Source: Acrocarpospora phusangensis
Lineage (GTDB): Bacteria > Actinomycetota > Actinomycetes > Streptosporangiales > Streptosporangiaceae
Direction: 5' to 3'
Length of the DNA: 39,146 nucleotides
Assembly: GCF_016862995.1 (NCBI RefSeq)
Contig: NZ_BOOA01000075.1
Location: 1 to 39,146 of the forward strand
In this document: one piece after another, positions 31,790 to 39,146 of the stretch
Layout of the letters: each line of letters opens with the position of its first letter
Position numbering within the stretch: the first letter of the stretch is position 1
Made by a program: the position numbers and the translations under genes
Notes under the pieces: generated by a model
The model's input: only the letters and a program-made list of their open reading frames with translations
What the model was told of the DNA's origin: nothing
The model's database searches: none

Positions 31790-32095
31790 ATGCGAAGGAA
31801 GATGTTGTTCGTCGCCGGGCTGGGTGTCGGGTATGTCCTGGGCACCAGGGCCGGGCGCGAGCGGTACGAGCAGCTCAAGGGCGCGGCGCAGCGGGTGGCC
31901 GACAACCCCCGCGTGCAGGAGGCGGCCGGTCTGCTGGGCGCACGCGTGTCCAGGGCCGCGAACGCCGCCAAAGACCTGGCTGACGACAAACTCGGCGACA
32001 AGAGCCCGTTCCGGGGCAGGGCCGAGCACCGCGAGCGGGAGAAGGTGACCAGCCCCACCGGCTGGCCCGAGTCCGACATCGACCGGGTCACCTGA
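31790..32095 (+). CDS. YtxH-like small membrane-associated protein
   Basis: 101 residues: a basic start, one membrane segment with the family pattern MLFVAGLGVGYVLGTRAGRERYEQL, then an amphipathic Ala/Arg-rich helix (VQEAAGLLGARVSRAANAAKDLAD) and a polar tail. YtxH-domain proteins are widespread, anchored by the N-terminal helix, and tied to stress in Bacillus; a role here is not known. The ATG at 31790 has GGGGAGG 6 bases before it. Confidence 0.85.
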   Translation: MRRKMLFVAGLGVGYVLGTRAGRERYEQLKGAAQRVADNPRVQEAAGLLGARVSRAANAAKDLADDKLGDKSPFRGRAEHREREKVTSPTGWPESDIDRVT

Positions 32096-32106
32096 TCCGG
32101 TTCGCC

Positions 32107-32190
32107 CGGACCAGGCGACCCGGACCAGGCGACCCGGACCAGGCGACCCGGACCAGGTGACTTGGACCAGATGACCCAGATCAGGTGTGG
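32107..32190. repeat. 14-bp tandem repeat, about six units
   Basis: Unit CGGACCAGGCGACC is repeated exactly at 32107, 32121 and 32135. It is followed by CGGACCAGGTGACT (32149), TGGACCAGATGACC (32163) and a decayed copy at 32177. The array lies just after the YtxH-like stop, in the 3' gap before the next convergent gene. The gradual decay at one side is typical of slippage-grown arrays. Confidence 0.9.
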
Positions 32191-32260
32191 CGGCGGGCGG
32201 GACCGTTGGACGGCGAGCCCGCATCACCTCCCGATCACGCTCACGGCCGGACCGGCCAGG

Positions 32261-32731
32261 TCAGACGCCCAGGGCGCGTCTGACCTCTTCGAGCGCCTGC
32301 TCCACGGCCGCGCGCACGCCCGGATCGGCCGGGTCCAGCTCAGGGTCGTAGACGAACTCCCACTCGACCGTGTCCTGCCCGGCGATGCGGCGCGCCACCA
32401 GGCGGACTCCGCCGTGCTCGCCCAGGCGGACGTACCTGCTGGCCAGGATCGAGTTGGTGACCCGCTCCCTGATCGTCTCGGGCAGCAGGCCGGGATCCGG
32501 CAGATCGATGCGGTGCTGGGTGCCGCCCGTCATGACGACCGTGACGCCCTCCTGGTCCCAGACGGCGCGGTCCACCTGGTGCCAGGGCACCCGGAGCCCG
32601 CCGGGCAGATGGAGGGCCGTCAGGGTGGCGACCGCGTAGCCGCCCCCGGCGGTGAGCGCGTGGCTGAGCGGGCGCTCGCCGTGCAGGGCGGTGCGGACGT
32701 CGGCGGGGAGCCGGGATCCAAAAAGACGCAT
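32261..32731 (-). CDS. Conserved-looking hypothetical protein
   Basis: 156 soluble residues starting MRLFGSRLPADVRTALHGER, with a regular beta-rich middle (AVATLTALHLPGGLRVPWHQVDRAVWD) and an acidic helical end (ADPGVRAAVEQALEEVRRALGV). No signal peptide or membrane segment. The pattern of a short protein sensing or scoring a 'ligand per strand' is not one I can name, and I make no functional claim. It is divergent from the HD-domain gene, with 126 bases between that must hold both promoters. Confidence 0.75.
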   Translation of the reverse strand: MRLFGSRLPADVRTALHGERPLSHALTAGGGYAVATLTALHLPGGLRVPWHQVDRAVWDQEGVTVVMTGGTQHRIDLPDPGLLPETIRERVTNSILASRYVRLGEHGGVRLVARRIAGQDTVEWEFVYDPELDPADPGVRAAVEQALEEVRRALGV

Positions 32732-32857
32732 GAGAAGAAACTACTCTGACGCCCGATCACGCCCGGTCGCCACGCCCTGCGCCCGCTCGCCCATCTCTGA
32801 CCTGCCCCTCCAGAGGCTCCCCTCCCCCGGTGTGATCCGCCAGAACGGGAGGAAACC

Positions 32858-33499
32858 ATGATGGAACCTCAGGTGGCCGGAGTCGCCGTGCCGGACACGA
32901 AGATCGCCGCCATGGCCACGGAACTCGTCCGCGACACGACCTCCGAGCTGATCTACAACCATTCCCGCCGGGTCTACTGGTTCGGCAGCCTGCAGGGCCT
33001 CAACCGCGGCCTGAGCTTCGACCCGGAGCTGCTCTACGTCAGCGCGATGTTCCACGACGTGGGCCTCGGCACACCGTTCCGCGGCAGCGGCCGGCGGTTC
33101 GAGGTCGACAGCGCCGACGAGGCCCGCCGTTTCTTGCGCGACCACGGCCTCCCCGACGACAGCGTGCGCCGGGTGTGGACCGCCATCGCCCTGCACACCA
33201 CGCCCGGCATCCCGGAGTTCATGGAGCCGGAGGTCGCCCTGCTCACCGCCGGCGTCGAGTACGACGTGCTCGGCATCGGCTACAACGACATCCGGCCCGA
33301 GGACCGCGCCGCGATCACGGCCATGCATCCGCGCCCGGACTTCAAACGCCGCATCCTGAAGGCGTTCACCGACGGCATCGCCCCCAGACCGGAAACCACC
33401 TTCGGAAACGTCAAAGCCGACGTGCTCCAGCACTTCGTCCCCGGTTTCACCCGCGGTGACTTCGTCGACACAATCCAAAACTCACTCTGGCCCGAATAA
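32858..33499 (+). CDS. HD-domain phosphohydrolase-like protein
   Basis: 213 residues of the HD superfamily. Metal ligands are His in YNHSRRVYWFG, the His-Asp pair in AMFHDVGLGT and later histidines in AIALHTTPGIP, with Asp in EYDVLGIGYNDI. The spacing is like that of cyanamide-hydratase-type and related small HD proteins rather than long (p)ppGpp hydrolases. The substrate is unknown. ATG 32858 has GGGAGGAAACC ahead. A strong terminator follows 12 bases after the stop. Confidence 0.87.
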   Translation: MMEPQVAGVAVPDTKIAAMATELVRDTTSELIYNHSRRVYWFGSLQGLNRGLSFDPELLYVSAMFHDVGLGTPFRGSGRRFEVDSADEARRFLRDHGLPDDSVRRVWTAIALHTTPGIPEFMEPEVALLTAGVEYDVLGIGYNDIRPEDRAAITAMHPRPDFKRRILKAFTDGIAPRPETTFGNVKADVLQHFVPGFTRGDFVDTIQNSLWPE

Positions 33500-33511
33500 C
33501 GGCAAAACAAA

Positions 33512-33544
33512 ACGACTACCGGGCAACCATCACCCGGTAGTCGT
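33512..33544 (+). terminator. Terminator after the HD-domain gene
   Basis: ACGACTACCGGG (33512-33523) and CCCGGTAGTCGT (33533-33544) pair perfectly over 12 bases with a 9-base loop. The preceding A-rich stretch (GGCAAAACAAAA) would provide a U-tract for transcripts arriving from the right, so it may work in both directions. Confidence 0.85.
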
Positions 33545-33551
33545 ATACCGA

Positions 33552-33646
33552 CTCGGCCGCGCCGGCGTCTGAACGCCCAAACCTTCTTACCCCGCAGCCA
33601 TCCCTCCATCCACGGCAATCATGCGGCTCGGCCGCGCCGGCGTCTG
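33552..33646. repeat. 20-bp direct repeat
   Basis: CTCGGCCGCGCCGGCGTCTG occurs exactly at 33552-33571 and again at 33627-33646, 55 bases apart, in the gap between the HD-domain gene and the sigma factor gene. The second copy is the left arm of the large hairpin in repeat R1. Confidence 0.85.
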
Positions 33647-33721
33647 GACTGAGGAACGCAGGTCGCGGAGCGGCCGGAGAGACGAGGGAAGACGCCGGCT
33701 GAGGAGCGGCCGAGCCCGCCG
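33625..33721 (+). repeat. Dispersed structured repeat R1, copy 1, with a 21-bp hairpin
   Basis: 33644-33721 matches the reverse complement of 39066-39145 with 4 mismatches and two 1-base gaps. The left arm GGCTCGGCCGC + GCCGGCGTCT (33625-33645) is complementary to AGACGCCGGC (33690-33699) and GCGGCCGAGCC (33706-33716) with a 6-base bulge, giving a 21-bp stem. It lies between convergent genes. Confidence 0.85.
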
Positions 33722-33747
33722 TGCCGCAGGCGCGGCCAATGTCACAG

Positions 33748-34899
33748 CTAGTCGAGGTAGTCCCTGAGCATCTGGGCGCGGGTGGGGTGCCGGAGTTTGG
33801 CCAAGGTTTTGGACTCGATCTGGCGGATGCGCTCGCGGGTCACCCCGAACTCGCGGCCCACCTCCTCCAGCGTCCGCGGGTGCCCGTCGGCCAGGCCGAA
33901 GCGCAGCTGGATGATGCGCTGCTCACGCTCGGAGAGGGTGGCCAGGATGTCGTCCAGCTGGTCCTGGAGCATGATGAACGCGGCCGCCTCGATCGGGACC
34001 ACGGCGTCGGCGTCCTCGATGAAGTCGCCGAGGTCGGAGTCCTCCTCGCCGATCGGGGACTGCAGGGAGACCGGCTCCTGCGCGATGCGCTGGATCTCGA
34101 TCACCCGGTCGATCGGCAGGTCCATCTCCGCGGCGATCTCCTCGGGAGCCGGTTCGCGGCCGAGATCCTGGTGGAGCTGGCGCTGCACCCGTACTAATTT
34201 GTTGATGGTCTCAACCATGTGGACGGGAATTCGAATTGTCCGCGCCTGATCCGCGATCGCCCTTGTGATCGCCTGGCGAATCCACCACGTCGCATACGTG
34301 GAAAACTTATATCCCTTGGTGTAGTCGAATTTCTCGACCGCGCGGATGAGACCGAGATTGCCTTCCTGGATCAGGTCCAGGAACAACATTCCACGGCCGA
34401 CATATCGTTTCGCGATGGAGACCACGAGCCGCAGGTTGGCCTCGATCAGCCGCTGCTTGGCGCGCACGCCCTCCCAGACGAGATCCTCGAACTCGGGCCT
34501 GGCCAGCCGGATGGAGGGCGTCTCGCAGAGCTTGTCCTCGGCGAACAGACCGGCCTCGATGGCCTTGGCGAGCTCCACCTCCTCCTCGGCCGTGAGCAGC
34601 GGCACCCGCCCGATCTCCCGGAGGTAGATGCGGACCAGGTCGCTCGTCGGCGCCCGTTTGCCGACGTCCTCCTCGTCGGGCTTGGCGGCCTCCTCGTCGC
34701 CTTGCGGCTCGAGGACCTCAACCCCGTTCTCGGCGAGCATGCGCACGACGCGCTCAAGCGCGTCCGCAGGCAGCTCGGATCGGTCGAGCGCGGCGGCCAC
34801 GTCGTCTACCGTGACGCTCCCGCGCTCCCTTCCCTTCACGACGAGCTCCGCCACCTGGTCTACCGATGGCGGCCCGCTTGGTAGCACCGATGCACCCAC
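33748..34899 (-). CDS. Principal-type RNA polymerase sigma factor (RpoD/SigA family)
   Basis: 383 residues from GTG 34899; a TTG at 34929 is possible but poor. A short region 1.1 ([21 protein letters not shown]) is followed by [21 protein letters not shown] (1.2), [41 protein letters not shown] (split across regions 2.1-2.2), then [13 protein letters not shown] (2.4), [10 protein letters not shown] (3.0) and region 4.2 [20 protein letters not shown]. It recruits core polymerase to housekeeping promoters. It follows dnaG in the same direction with about 130 bases between, which recalls the dnaG-rpoD arrangement of other bacteria. It could be the main sigma factor or a close HrdB-like paralogue. 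Confidence 0.93.
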   Translation of the reverse strand: MGASVLPSGPPSVDQVAELVVKGRERGSVTVDDVAAALDRSELPADALERVVRMLAENGVEVLEPQGDEEAAKPDEEDVGKRAPTSDLVRIYLREIGRVPLLTAEEEVELAKAIEAGLFAEDKLCETPSIRLARPEFEDLVWEGVRAKQRLIEANLRLVVSIAKRYVGRGMLFLDLIQEGNLGLIRAVEKFDYTKGYKFSTYATWWIRQAITRAIADQARTIRIPVHMVETINKLVRVQRQLHQDLGREPAPEEIAAEMDLPIDRVIEIQRIAQEPVSLQSPIGEEDSDLGDFIEDADAVVPIEAAAFIMLQDQLDDILATLSEREQRIIQLRFGLADGHPRTLEEVGREFGVTRERIRQIESKTLAKLRHPTRAQMLRDYLD

Positions 34900-35031
34900 G
34901 GAACACAGTCTGCGGTATAGGCACAACAAAACGGCAGGCCTATTTTTGTCACCGAAGGTAAGACGAACGTCATTACCGAATCGATATCAAACCAGTGTTT
35001 CGGCGCTGTGAGATCAGGAAAGTATTGTTAT

Positions 35032-36885
35032 TCACGCCCCGGCAGCGCGTTCTCTCAACACGCGCCGCTGCTGCTCCAGCGCCACCAGTTCGGCGAACAT
35101 GCGGTTGTACTCCTGCTGCTCCTCGACCGGGTTGAGGCGTTGCATTCGCGATTTCAACCGGTCCAACGCGCGGCCCACGGTGATCTCCTGGAGTTTCGTC
35201 AGCACGCCCGCGCCGTACCGTTCTTCGGCGTTCACGTCGGCGCGGACGGGTTCCACGGCGAACCGGGTGACCAGGGGGCGGAGCTCGTCGGTGGCGCCGC
35301 CCAGGAGGCGTTCGACCCACTCCCTGCCGCCGGAGCCGCCGGTCGCGGTGCCGCCGGTCGCGGCGATGAGCTCGTAGAGGGCGATGTGCTCGGGCTGGGT
35401 GAAGGCGTCGGCGCCGAGGGCGTCGAACTCGGGGCCGAGCAGGGCGGGCCGCTGGACGGCCAGCTTCAGGGCCTCCGCCTCCAGCCGGGCCAGCGGGTCG
35501 GCCGCGTTCCCTGCGGCGGCGGCCGGCCGGGCCGTACGGGGGGCCGGGCGGGTCTCGGCCGGGCGGGCGGCGATCTCCTGGATGCGCTCGACCACGAAAC
35601 GTTCGTTCATGATGCCGAGCCAGCGGTCGAGGTCCACCGCGTACATGCCGCGCAGGGCCCGGTCCTTGATGGAGGCGACCACGGGGGCGGCCGCGTCCAG
35701 GGCGGAGAGCTTGCCCTCGTTGGTGTTGAGGTCGAAGCGGGCGATGACGCTGCGGATGGCGAACGCGAACAGCGGCTCGCGGCTGGCGATCAGGTCCCGG
35801 ACGGCCGCGTCGCCCTGCTTGACCCGCAGGTCGCACGGGTCCAGGCCGTCGGGCTGGACCGCCACGTAGGTCTGGGTGACGAATTTCTGCTCGTCCTGGA
35901 AGGCGCGCAGGGCGGCCTTCTGCCCGGCCGAGTCGCCGTCAAAGGTGAAGATGACCTCGCCCTGGCCCTGGTCGAACAGGATGCGCCTGAGCACCTTGAT
36001 GTGGTCCTCACCGAAGGCGGTGCCGCAGGTGGCCACGGCCGTGGGGACACCGGCCAGGTGCAGGGCCATGACGTCGGTGTAGCCCTCCACGATGACGGCC
36101 TGGGAGCGCTTGGAGATCTCGCGTTTGGCGAGGTCGATGCCGTACAGGACCGAGCTCTTGTGGTAGATCGGGCTTTCCGGGGTGTTGAGGTATTTGGGGC
36201 CGTCGTCGGCGTCGAGGAGCTTGCGCGCGCCGAAGCCGATGACGTCGCCGGTGATGTCGCGGATGGGCCAGATCAGGCGGCCGCGGAAGCGGTCGCGCGG
36301 GCCGCGGCGGCCCTCGGCGGCCAGTCCGCCGCGGATCAGTTCCTGGGCGGTGAAGCCGCGGGACATCAGGTGGCGGGTGAGCGCCTCCCACTCGTTGGGG
36401 GCGTAGCCGACGCCGAAGTGCTCGGCGTCGACGCGTTCGAAGCCGCGCCCGGACAGGAAGCGGCGGCCCGCGGCGGCCTCGGGGCTGGACAGCTGGGCGG
36501 CGAAGAACTCGGCGGCGGCCCGGTGCGCCTCGATCAGGCGGGAGCGCTCGCCCTGCTGGCGGCCGGGCACGTAGCCGCCCTGCTCGTAGCGGAGCTGGAT
36601 GCCGGCCCGCTGGGCCAGGCGCTCGACCGCCTCCGCGAAGGTGAGCGCGTCGATCTTCTGGATGAAGGTGATGACGTCGCCGCCCTCGGAGCAGCCGAAG
36701 CAGAAGTACATCCCCCGCGCGGGCGTGACGTTGAACGACGGCGACTTCTCGTCGTGGAAGGGGCACAGCCCCTTCAGGTTGCCGCCGCCCGCGTTCCGGA
36801 GCTGGACGTAGTCCCCCACCACATCGGCGATCTGCGAGCGTTCCCGCACGAGCGCGATGTCCTCATCACTGATCCTGCCTGCCAC
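35032..36885 (-). CDS. dnaG: DNA primase
   Basis: 617 residues. The N-terminal zinc finger is LCPFHDEKSPSFNV and MYFCFGCSEGGDVI (CHC2 type). The catalytic TOPRIM core has VIVEGYTDVMALHLAG with the essential Glu and TFDGDSAGQKAALRAF with the DxD acid pair. A helical C-terminal helicase-binding region completes it. It makes RNA primers at the replication fork. The start is GTG 36885, 9 bases after the stop of the M23-like gene, so the two are likely in one transcript, with the sigma factor downstream. Confidence 0.97.
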   Translation of the reverse strand: MAGRISDEDIALVRERSQIADVVGDYVQLRNAGGGNLKGLCPFHDEKSPSFNVTPARGMYFCFGCSEGGDVITFIQKIDALTFAEAVERLAQRAGIQLRYEQGGYVPGRQQGERSRLIEAHRAAAEFFAAQLSSPEAAAGRRFLSGRGFERVDAEHFGVGYAPNEWEALTRHLMSRGFTAQELIRGGLAAEGRRGPRDRFRGRLIWPIRDITGDVIGFGARKLLDADDGPKYLNTPESPIYHKSSVLYGIDLAKREISKRSQAVIVEGYTDVMALHLAGVPTAVATCGTAFGEDHIKVLRRILFDQGQGEVIFTFDGDSAGQKAALRAFQDEQKFVTQTYVAVQPDGLDPCDLRVKQGDAAVRDLIASREPLFAFAIRSVIARFDLNTNEGKLSALDAAAPVVASIKDRALRGMYAVDLDRWLGIMNERFVVERIQEIAARPAETRPAPRTARPAAAAGNAADPLARLEAEALKLAVQRPALLGPEFDALGADAFTQPEHIALYELIAATGGTATGGSGGREWVERLLGGATDELRPLVTRFAVEPVRADVNAEERYGAGVLTKLQEITVGRALDRLKSRMQRLNPVEEQQEYNRMFAELVALEQQRRVLRERAAGA

Positions 36886-36894
36886 GTGGTGAGT

Positions 36895-37749
36895 CTATTG
36901 GCCGGAACGGGCGGGCTCGGTGGTGAATGGGATGATCACCGGCGGCTCCTCGGTCTCCTCCGGCTTGGGCGTCGGCTTGGGCTTGGGCGGCTGCTCCTTG
37001 CCGGCGCACAGCACCGAGCAGCCCGGGAGCGTGCCGACCCGCTTCCGCAGGGCCCGTACGGCCGGCCGCGGCGACAGCGTGGGGTTGCCGTCCCACCAGG
37101 CGTCCAGGTACGTCCACGGATCGACCATGCCGCGCCGGATCCACCAGTACCCGCCGGGCGTGGGCCAGCTGATCGCGAAGTACAGGTTGCTCGCCGTGCT
37201 CCTGGCGTTGCCGGTGTTGCCCACCCGGCCCAGCACCTTCCCGGCCTTGACCTTCACGCCGGCCCGTACGGAGGGCTCGACCGTGTCCAGGTGGCCGCCG
37301 AGGTAGAGCACGCCGTCCTCGCCCAGGACGGTGACGTACCGGCCTTCCCGGTGGGCGCCCTGGTCGGTGGAGGGCTTCCACCGGTTCTGCACGTTGACCT
37401 CGTGGACCACGCCGTCCACCGGGGCGACGAAGGCGCAGCCGCGCCCGGCCCAGATGGTGGACTTGGGGAGCACCAGGCGCTTGCGCTCGTACGTGACCTT
37501 GCAGCCCTTGACCGGGAAGACGTAGCTGAACCGGGAGACCTTGGGCGGCGGGAGGCGTACCGGTTCGTCGCCGGGGGGCGGCACGACGGCCGCGGCGAAC
37601 GTCGGGCCGGGGGTGGCGGTGCCGTCCACGGTCGGGTCGGCGGCCGACAGCGCGCGCGGCGAGGGGGGCATCGTGCTCACGCCCGCCACTCCGGCCGGTG
37701 CGCTGCACGCGGCCGTGAGCAGAACGAGCGCCAGTGTCCCCGATCGCAT
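36895..37749 (-). CDS. M23-peptidase-like lipoprotein, probably catalytically inactive
   Basis: 284 residues from ATG 37749 (a GTG three codons upstream is possible). The signal peptide MRSGTLALVLLTAAC ends in a lipobox. After a Pro-rich linker comes a LytM fold: CAFVAPVDGVVHEVN, YVTVLGEDGVLYLGGHLDTVEPSVRAG, VGNTGNARSTASNLYFAI. Zinc ligands expected in HxGIDI and HLHF are replaced (IWAGRGC and NLYF); only one His (GGHLD) remains, so hydrolysis is unlikely. Inactive LytM proteins often regulate other cell-wall hydrolases, as EnvC and NlpD do. The C-terminal tail is Pro/Lys-rich (KPKPTPKPEE), perhaps spanning the wall. Confidence 0.88.
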   Translation of the reverse strand: MRSGTLALVLLTAACSAPAGVAGVSTMPPSPRALSAADPTVDGTATPGPTFAAAVVPPPGDEPVRLPPPKVSRFSYVFPVKGCKVTYERKRLVLPKSTIWAGRGCAFVAPVDGVVHEVNVQNRWKPSTDQGAHREGRYVTVLGEDGVLYLGGHLDTVEPSVRAGVKVKAGKVLGRVGNTGNARSTASNLYFAISWPTPGGYWWIRRGMVDPWTYLDAWWDGNPTLSPRPAVRALRKRVGTLPGCSVLCAGKEQPPKPKPTPKPEETEEPPVIIPFTTEPARSGQ

Positions 37750-37817
37750 GAACTCCACCCGCGTGACGGTATCGAAACTCTTCCTCTCTTTTGTAACCGA
37801 CGGCGGTCTCGGTCCGG

Positions 37818-39026
37818 TTAGAACGGGGTTTCGGGGTCGGCGAGCTCGGCCGGGTCCACCTGGCGGCCGGAGCGGATCAGCGCCTGGATGTCGTCCACCA
37901 CGTCCCAGACGTTGACGTTCATCCCGGCGATCACGTGGCCCTCGCGCAGCCAGAACGCGATGAACTCCAGGTCGGCGCCGCGGATGACGACCTGGTCGTG
38001 GCCCTCGATGTCGCCGGAGAACTCCATGCCGAGTTCGTACTGGTCGGTGTAGAAGTAGGGCAGCAGGTCGTAGCGGCCGGGCAGGCCCAGCATGGCGCGG
38101 GCCGCGGCCGGGCCCTGGTTGAGGGCGTTGGCCCAGTGCTCCACCCGGATGTGGCGGCCCAGCAGGGGATGCGCGTGCTCGGCGACGTCCCCGGCGGCGT
38201 AGATGTCGGGGTCGGCGCTGCGCAGGGTCTCGTCCACCACGATGCCGCTGCGCACCTCCAGGCCGGCGGCCCTGGCCAGTTCGACGTTGGGGGTGGCGCC
38301 GATGCCCACCACCACGTCGTCGGCGGGCAGCGCCTGGCCGTCGTCCAGCACGACCTCGCGCACCTGCCCGCCCTCGCCCCGCAGCCGGGTCACGGTGGCG
38401 CCGAACCGGAACGTGACGCCGTTGCGCCGGTGCAGGTCGGCGAAGACCTCGCCCAGCTGCCTGCCGAGCGTGCGGTGGAGCGGCGTGGGCTCGGGCTCGA
38501 CCACGACCACCCGGCAGCCGGCCTTGCGGGCGGCGGCGGCCGTCTCCAGGCCGATCCAGCCCGCCCCGATGATCACCACGTCGCCGCCGTGGCCGAAGCC
38601 GGCCCGCAGCGCCTGGCTGTCGGCCAGCGTGCGCAGGTAGTGCACGCCGTCCAGGTCCGCGCCGTCCACCGGCAGCGGGCGCGGCGTGGCTCCGGTCGCG
38701 ATCAGCAGTTTGCGGTACGGCACCCGCTCCCCGTTCGCCAGCTCCACCACCCGCTCCCCGGGCGCCACCCGGGTGGCCGCGACGCCGAGGCGCAGGTCCA
38801 CGTCGTGCTCGCGGTACCAGCCCTCCTCGTGCACGTAGACCTCGTTGAGCTCGGACGCGCCCTGCAGGTACCCCTTGGAGAGCGGCGGCCGCTCGTACGG
38901 GCGCTCCTGCTCGGCGGCGATGATCGTCAGCGGGCCGTCGAACCGCTCGGCGCGCAGGGTCTCCGCGGCCTTGGCGCCGGCCAGGCCACCACCGATGATC
39001 ACGAACTGGGTCTCGTTGTCAGACAT
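37818..39026 (-). CDS. FAD/NAD-dependent ferredoxin (or rubredoxin) reductase
   Basis: 402 residues. The FAD motif FVIIGGGLAGAKAAETLR is at residues 8-25, RPYERPPLSKGYLQG near 42 is typical of ferredoxin reductases, LLIATGATPRPLP follows, and VVIIGAGWIGLETAAAARKAG near 149 binds NAD. The second FAD motif is DIYAAGDVAEH near 275. The C-terminal domain has EHWANALNQGPAAARAMLG. It transfers electrons from NAD(P)H to a ferredoxin or rubredoxin, usually for P450s, dioxygenases or fatty-acid desaturation; no such partner is adjacent. The ATG has GGAG about 10 bases upstream. Confidence 0.93.
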   Translation of the reverse strand: MSDNETQFVIIGGGLAGAKAAETLRAERFDGPLTIIAAEQERPYERPPLSKGYLQGASELNEVYVHEEGWYREHDVDLRLGVAATRVAPGERVVELANGERVPYRKLLIATGATPRPLPVDGADLDGVHYLRTLADSQALRAGFGHGGDVVIIGAGWIGLETAAAARKAGCRVVVVEPEPTPLHRTLGRQLGEVFADLHRRNGVTFRFGATVTRLRGEGGQVREVVLDDGQALPADDVVVGIGATPNVELARAAGLEVRSGIVVDETLRSADPDIYAAGDVAEHAHPLLGRHIRVEHWANALNQGPAAARAMLGLPGRYDLLPYFYTDQYELGMEFSGDIEGHDQVVIRGADLEFIAFWLREGHVIAGMNVNVWDVVDDIQALIRSGRQVDPAELADPETPF

Positions 39027-39065
39027 CGCTTCGGGTGCTCCTTGTCTATGGCCGATCCTCCGGAT

Positions 39066-39145
39066 CGGCGGGCTTGGCCGCTTCGCAGCCGGCGTCTTCC
39101 CTCGTCTCTCCGGGCCGCTTCGCGACCCTGCGTTCCTCAGTCCAG
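39066..39145 (-). repeat. Dispersed structured repeat R1, copy 2 (inverted)
   Basis: Reverse complement of 33644-33721, 80 bases with 4 mismatches and two 1-base gaps. It lies upstream of the ferredoxin-reductase gene and reaches the window edge, so any hairpin arm beyond is not visible. With copy 1 it brackets the sigma-dnaG-M23-reductase block in inverted orientation. Confidence 0.85.
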
Positions 39146-39146
39146 C

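Noticed and set aside
33541-33551. GTATACCGA as another GntR operator
   Set aside because: It is in the gap between convergent HD-domain and sigma genes, lacks the partner half-site, and is partly created by the terminator stem.
1-39146. CRISPR arrays, rRNA genes, prophage or a secondary-metabolite cluster
   Set aside because: No regularly spaced repeats with unique spacers, no rRNA sequence, no integrase or structural phage genes, and no PKS/NRPS/thiopeptide core genes were seen despite the resistant-type EF-Tu and the NOS.

Overview
The window is GC-rich throughout, with many GTG starts, strong G/C codon bias and one actinobacterial-type tRNA-Asn. It comes from a high-GC actinomycete. The gene set (bacterial NO synthase, YtxH-like protein, a second divergent EF-Tu, principal-type sigma factor beside dnaG) would fit the Streptosporangiales, but that placement is an impression and no search was run.

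1-21.6 kb is one metabolic island. It holds a second-looking sucCD pair (sucD cut by the left edge), a divergent oxalate/formate-antiporter-type MFS carrier, a GntR/FCD regulator, a three-gene membrane operon (Nramp-like, unknown, TerC), a permuted ADP-forming acyl-CoA ligase, a formyl-CoA transferase (Frc), a ThDP enzyme of the oxalyl-CoA decarboxylase/2-hydroxyacyl-CoA lyase superfamily, a MoeA, a PanE-type reductase and an NAD-linked formate dehydrogenase with FdhD. The parts are tied together by a repeated near-palindromic operator (core CATACNGTATG / CTGTATACCG) at the sucC-MFS, lyase, moeA-panE and fdh promoters, with a weaker copy before the gntR gene. In several cases the operator lies in the spacer or over the -10 of a recognisable promoter. 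The shared logic is that an acid enters, is loaded with CoA, is split to formyl-CoA, the CoA is passed on by Frc and formate is burned to CO2 plus NADH. Oxalate is the obvious substrate. However, the ThDP enzyme lacks the residues that mark oxalyl-CoA decarboxylase and looks like actinobacterial 2-hydroxyacyl-CoA lyase, so a 2-hydroxy (or 2-oxo, via the PanE-like reductase) acid is a serious alternative.

The formate dehydrogenase is unusual. Its large subunit is cut in two exactly after the N-terminal [4Fe-4S] domain, and the halves are encoded in permuted order: catalytic half, then a NuoE-NuoF fusion, then the Fe-S half, then fdhD.

21.7-31.4 kb is a mixed housekeeping/accessory stretch: methyltransferase, DUF4236 protein, a divergent EF-Tu carrying substitutions at three known antibiotic-resistance positions, VOC protein, PgeF, a PLP enzyme, galK, a membrane protein, enoyl-CoA hydratase, NO synthase and a small lipoprotein. 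31.5-39.1 kb has tRNA-Asn, a YtxH-like protein, a 14-bp tandem repeat, an unknown protein, an HD-domain protein, and a minus-strand block of ferredoxin reductase, degenerate M23 lipoprotein, dnaG and a principal-type sigma factor. That last block is bracketed by an inverted ~80-bp dispersed repeat.
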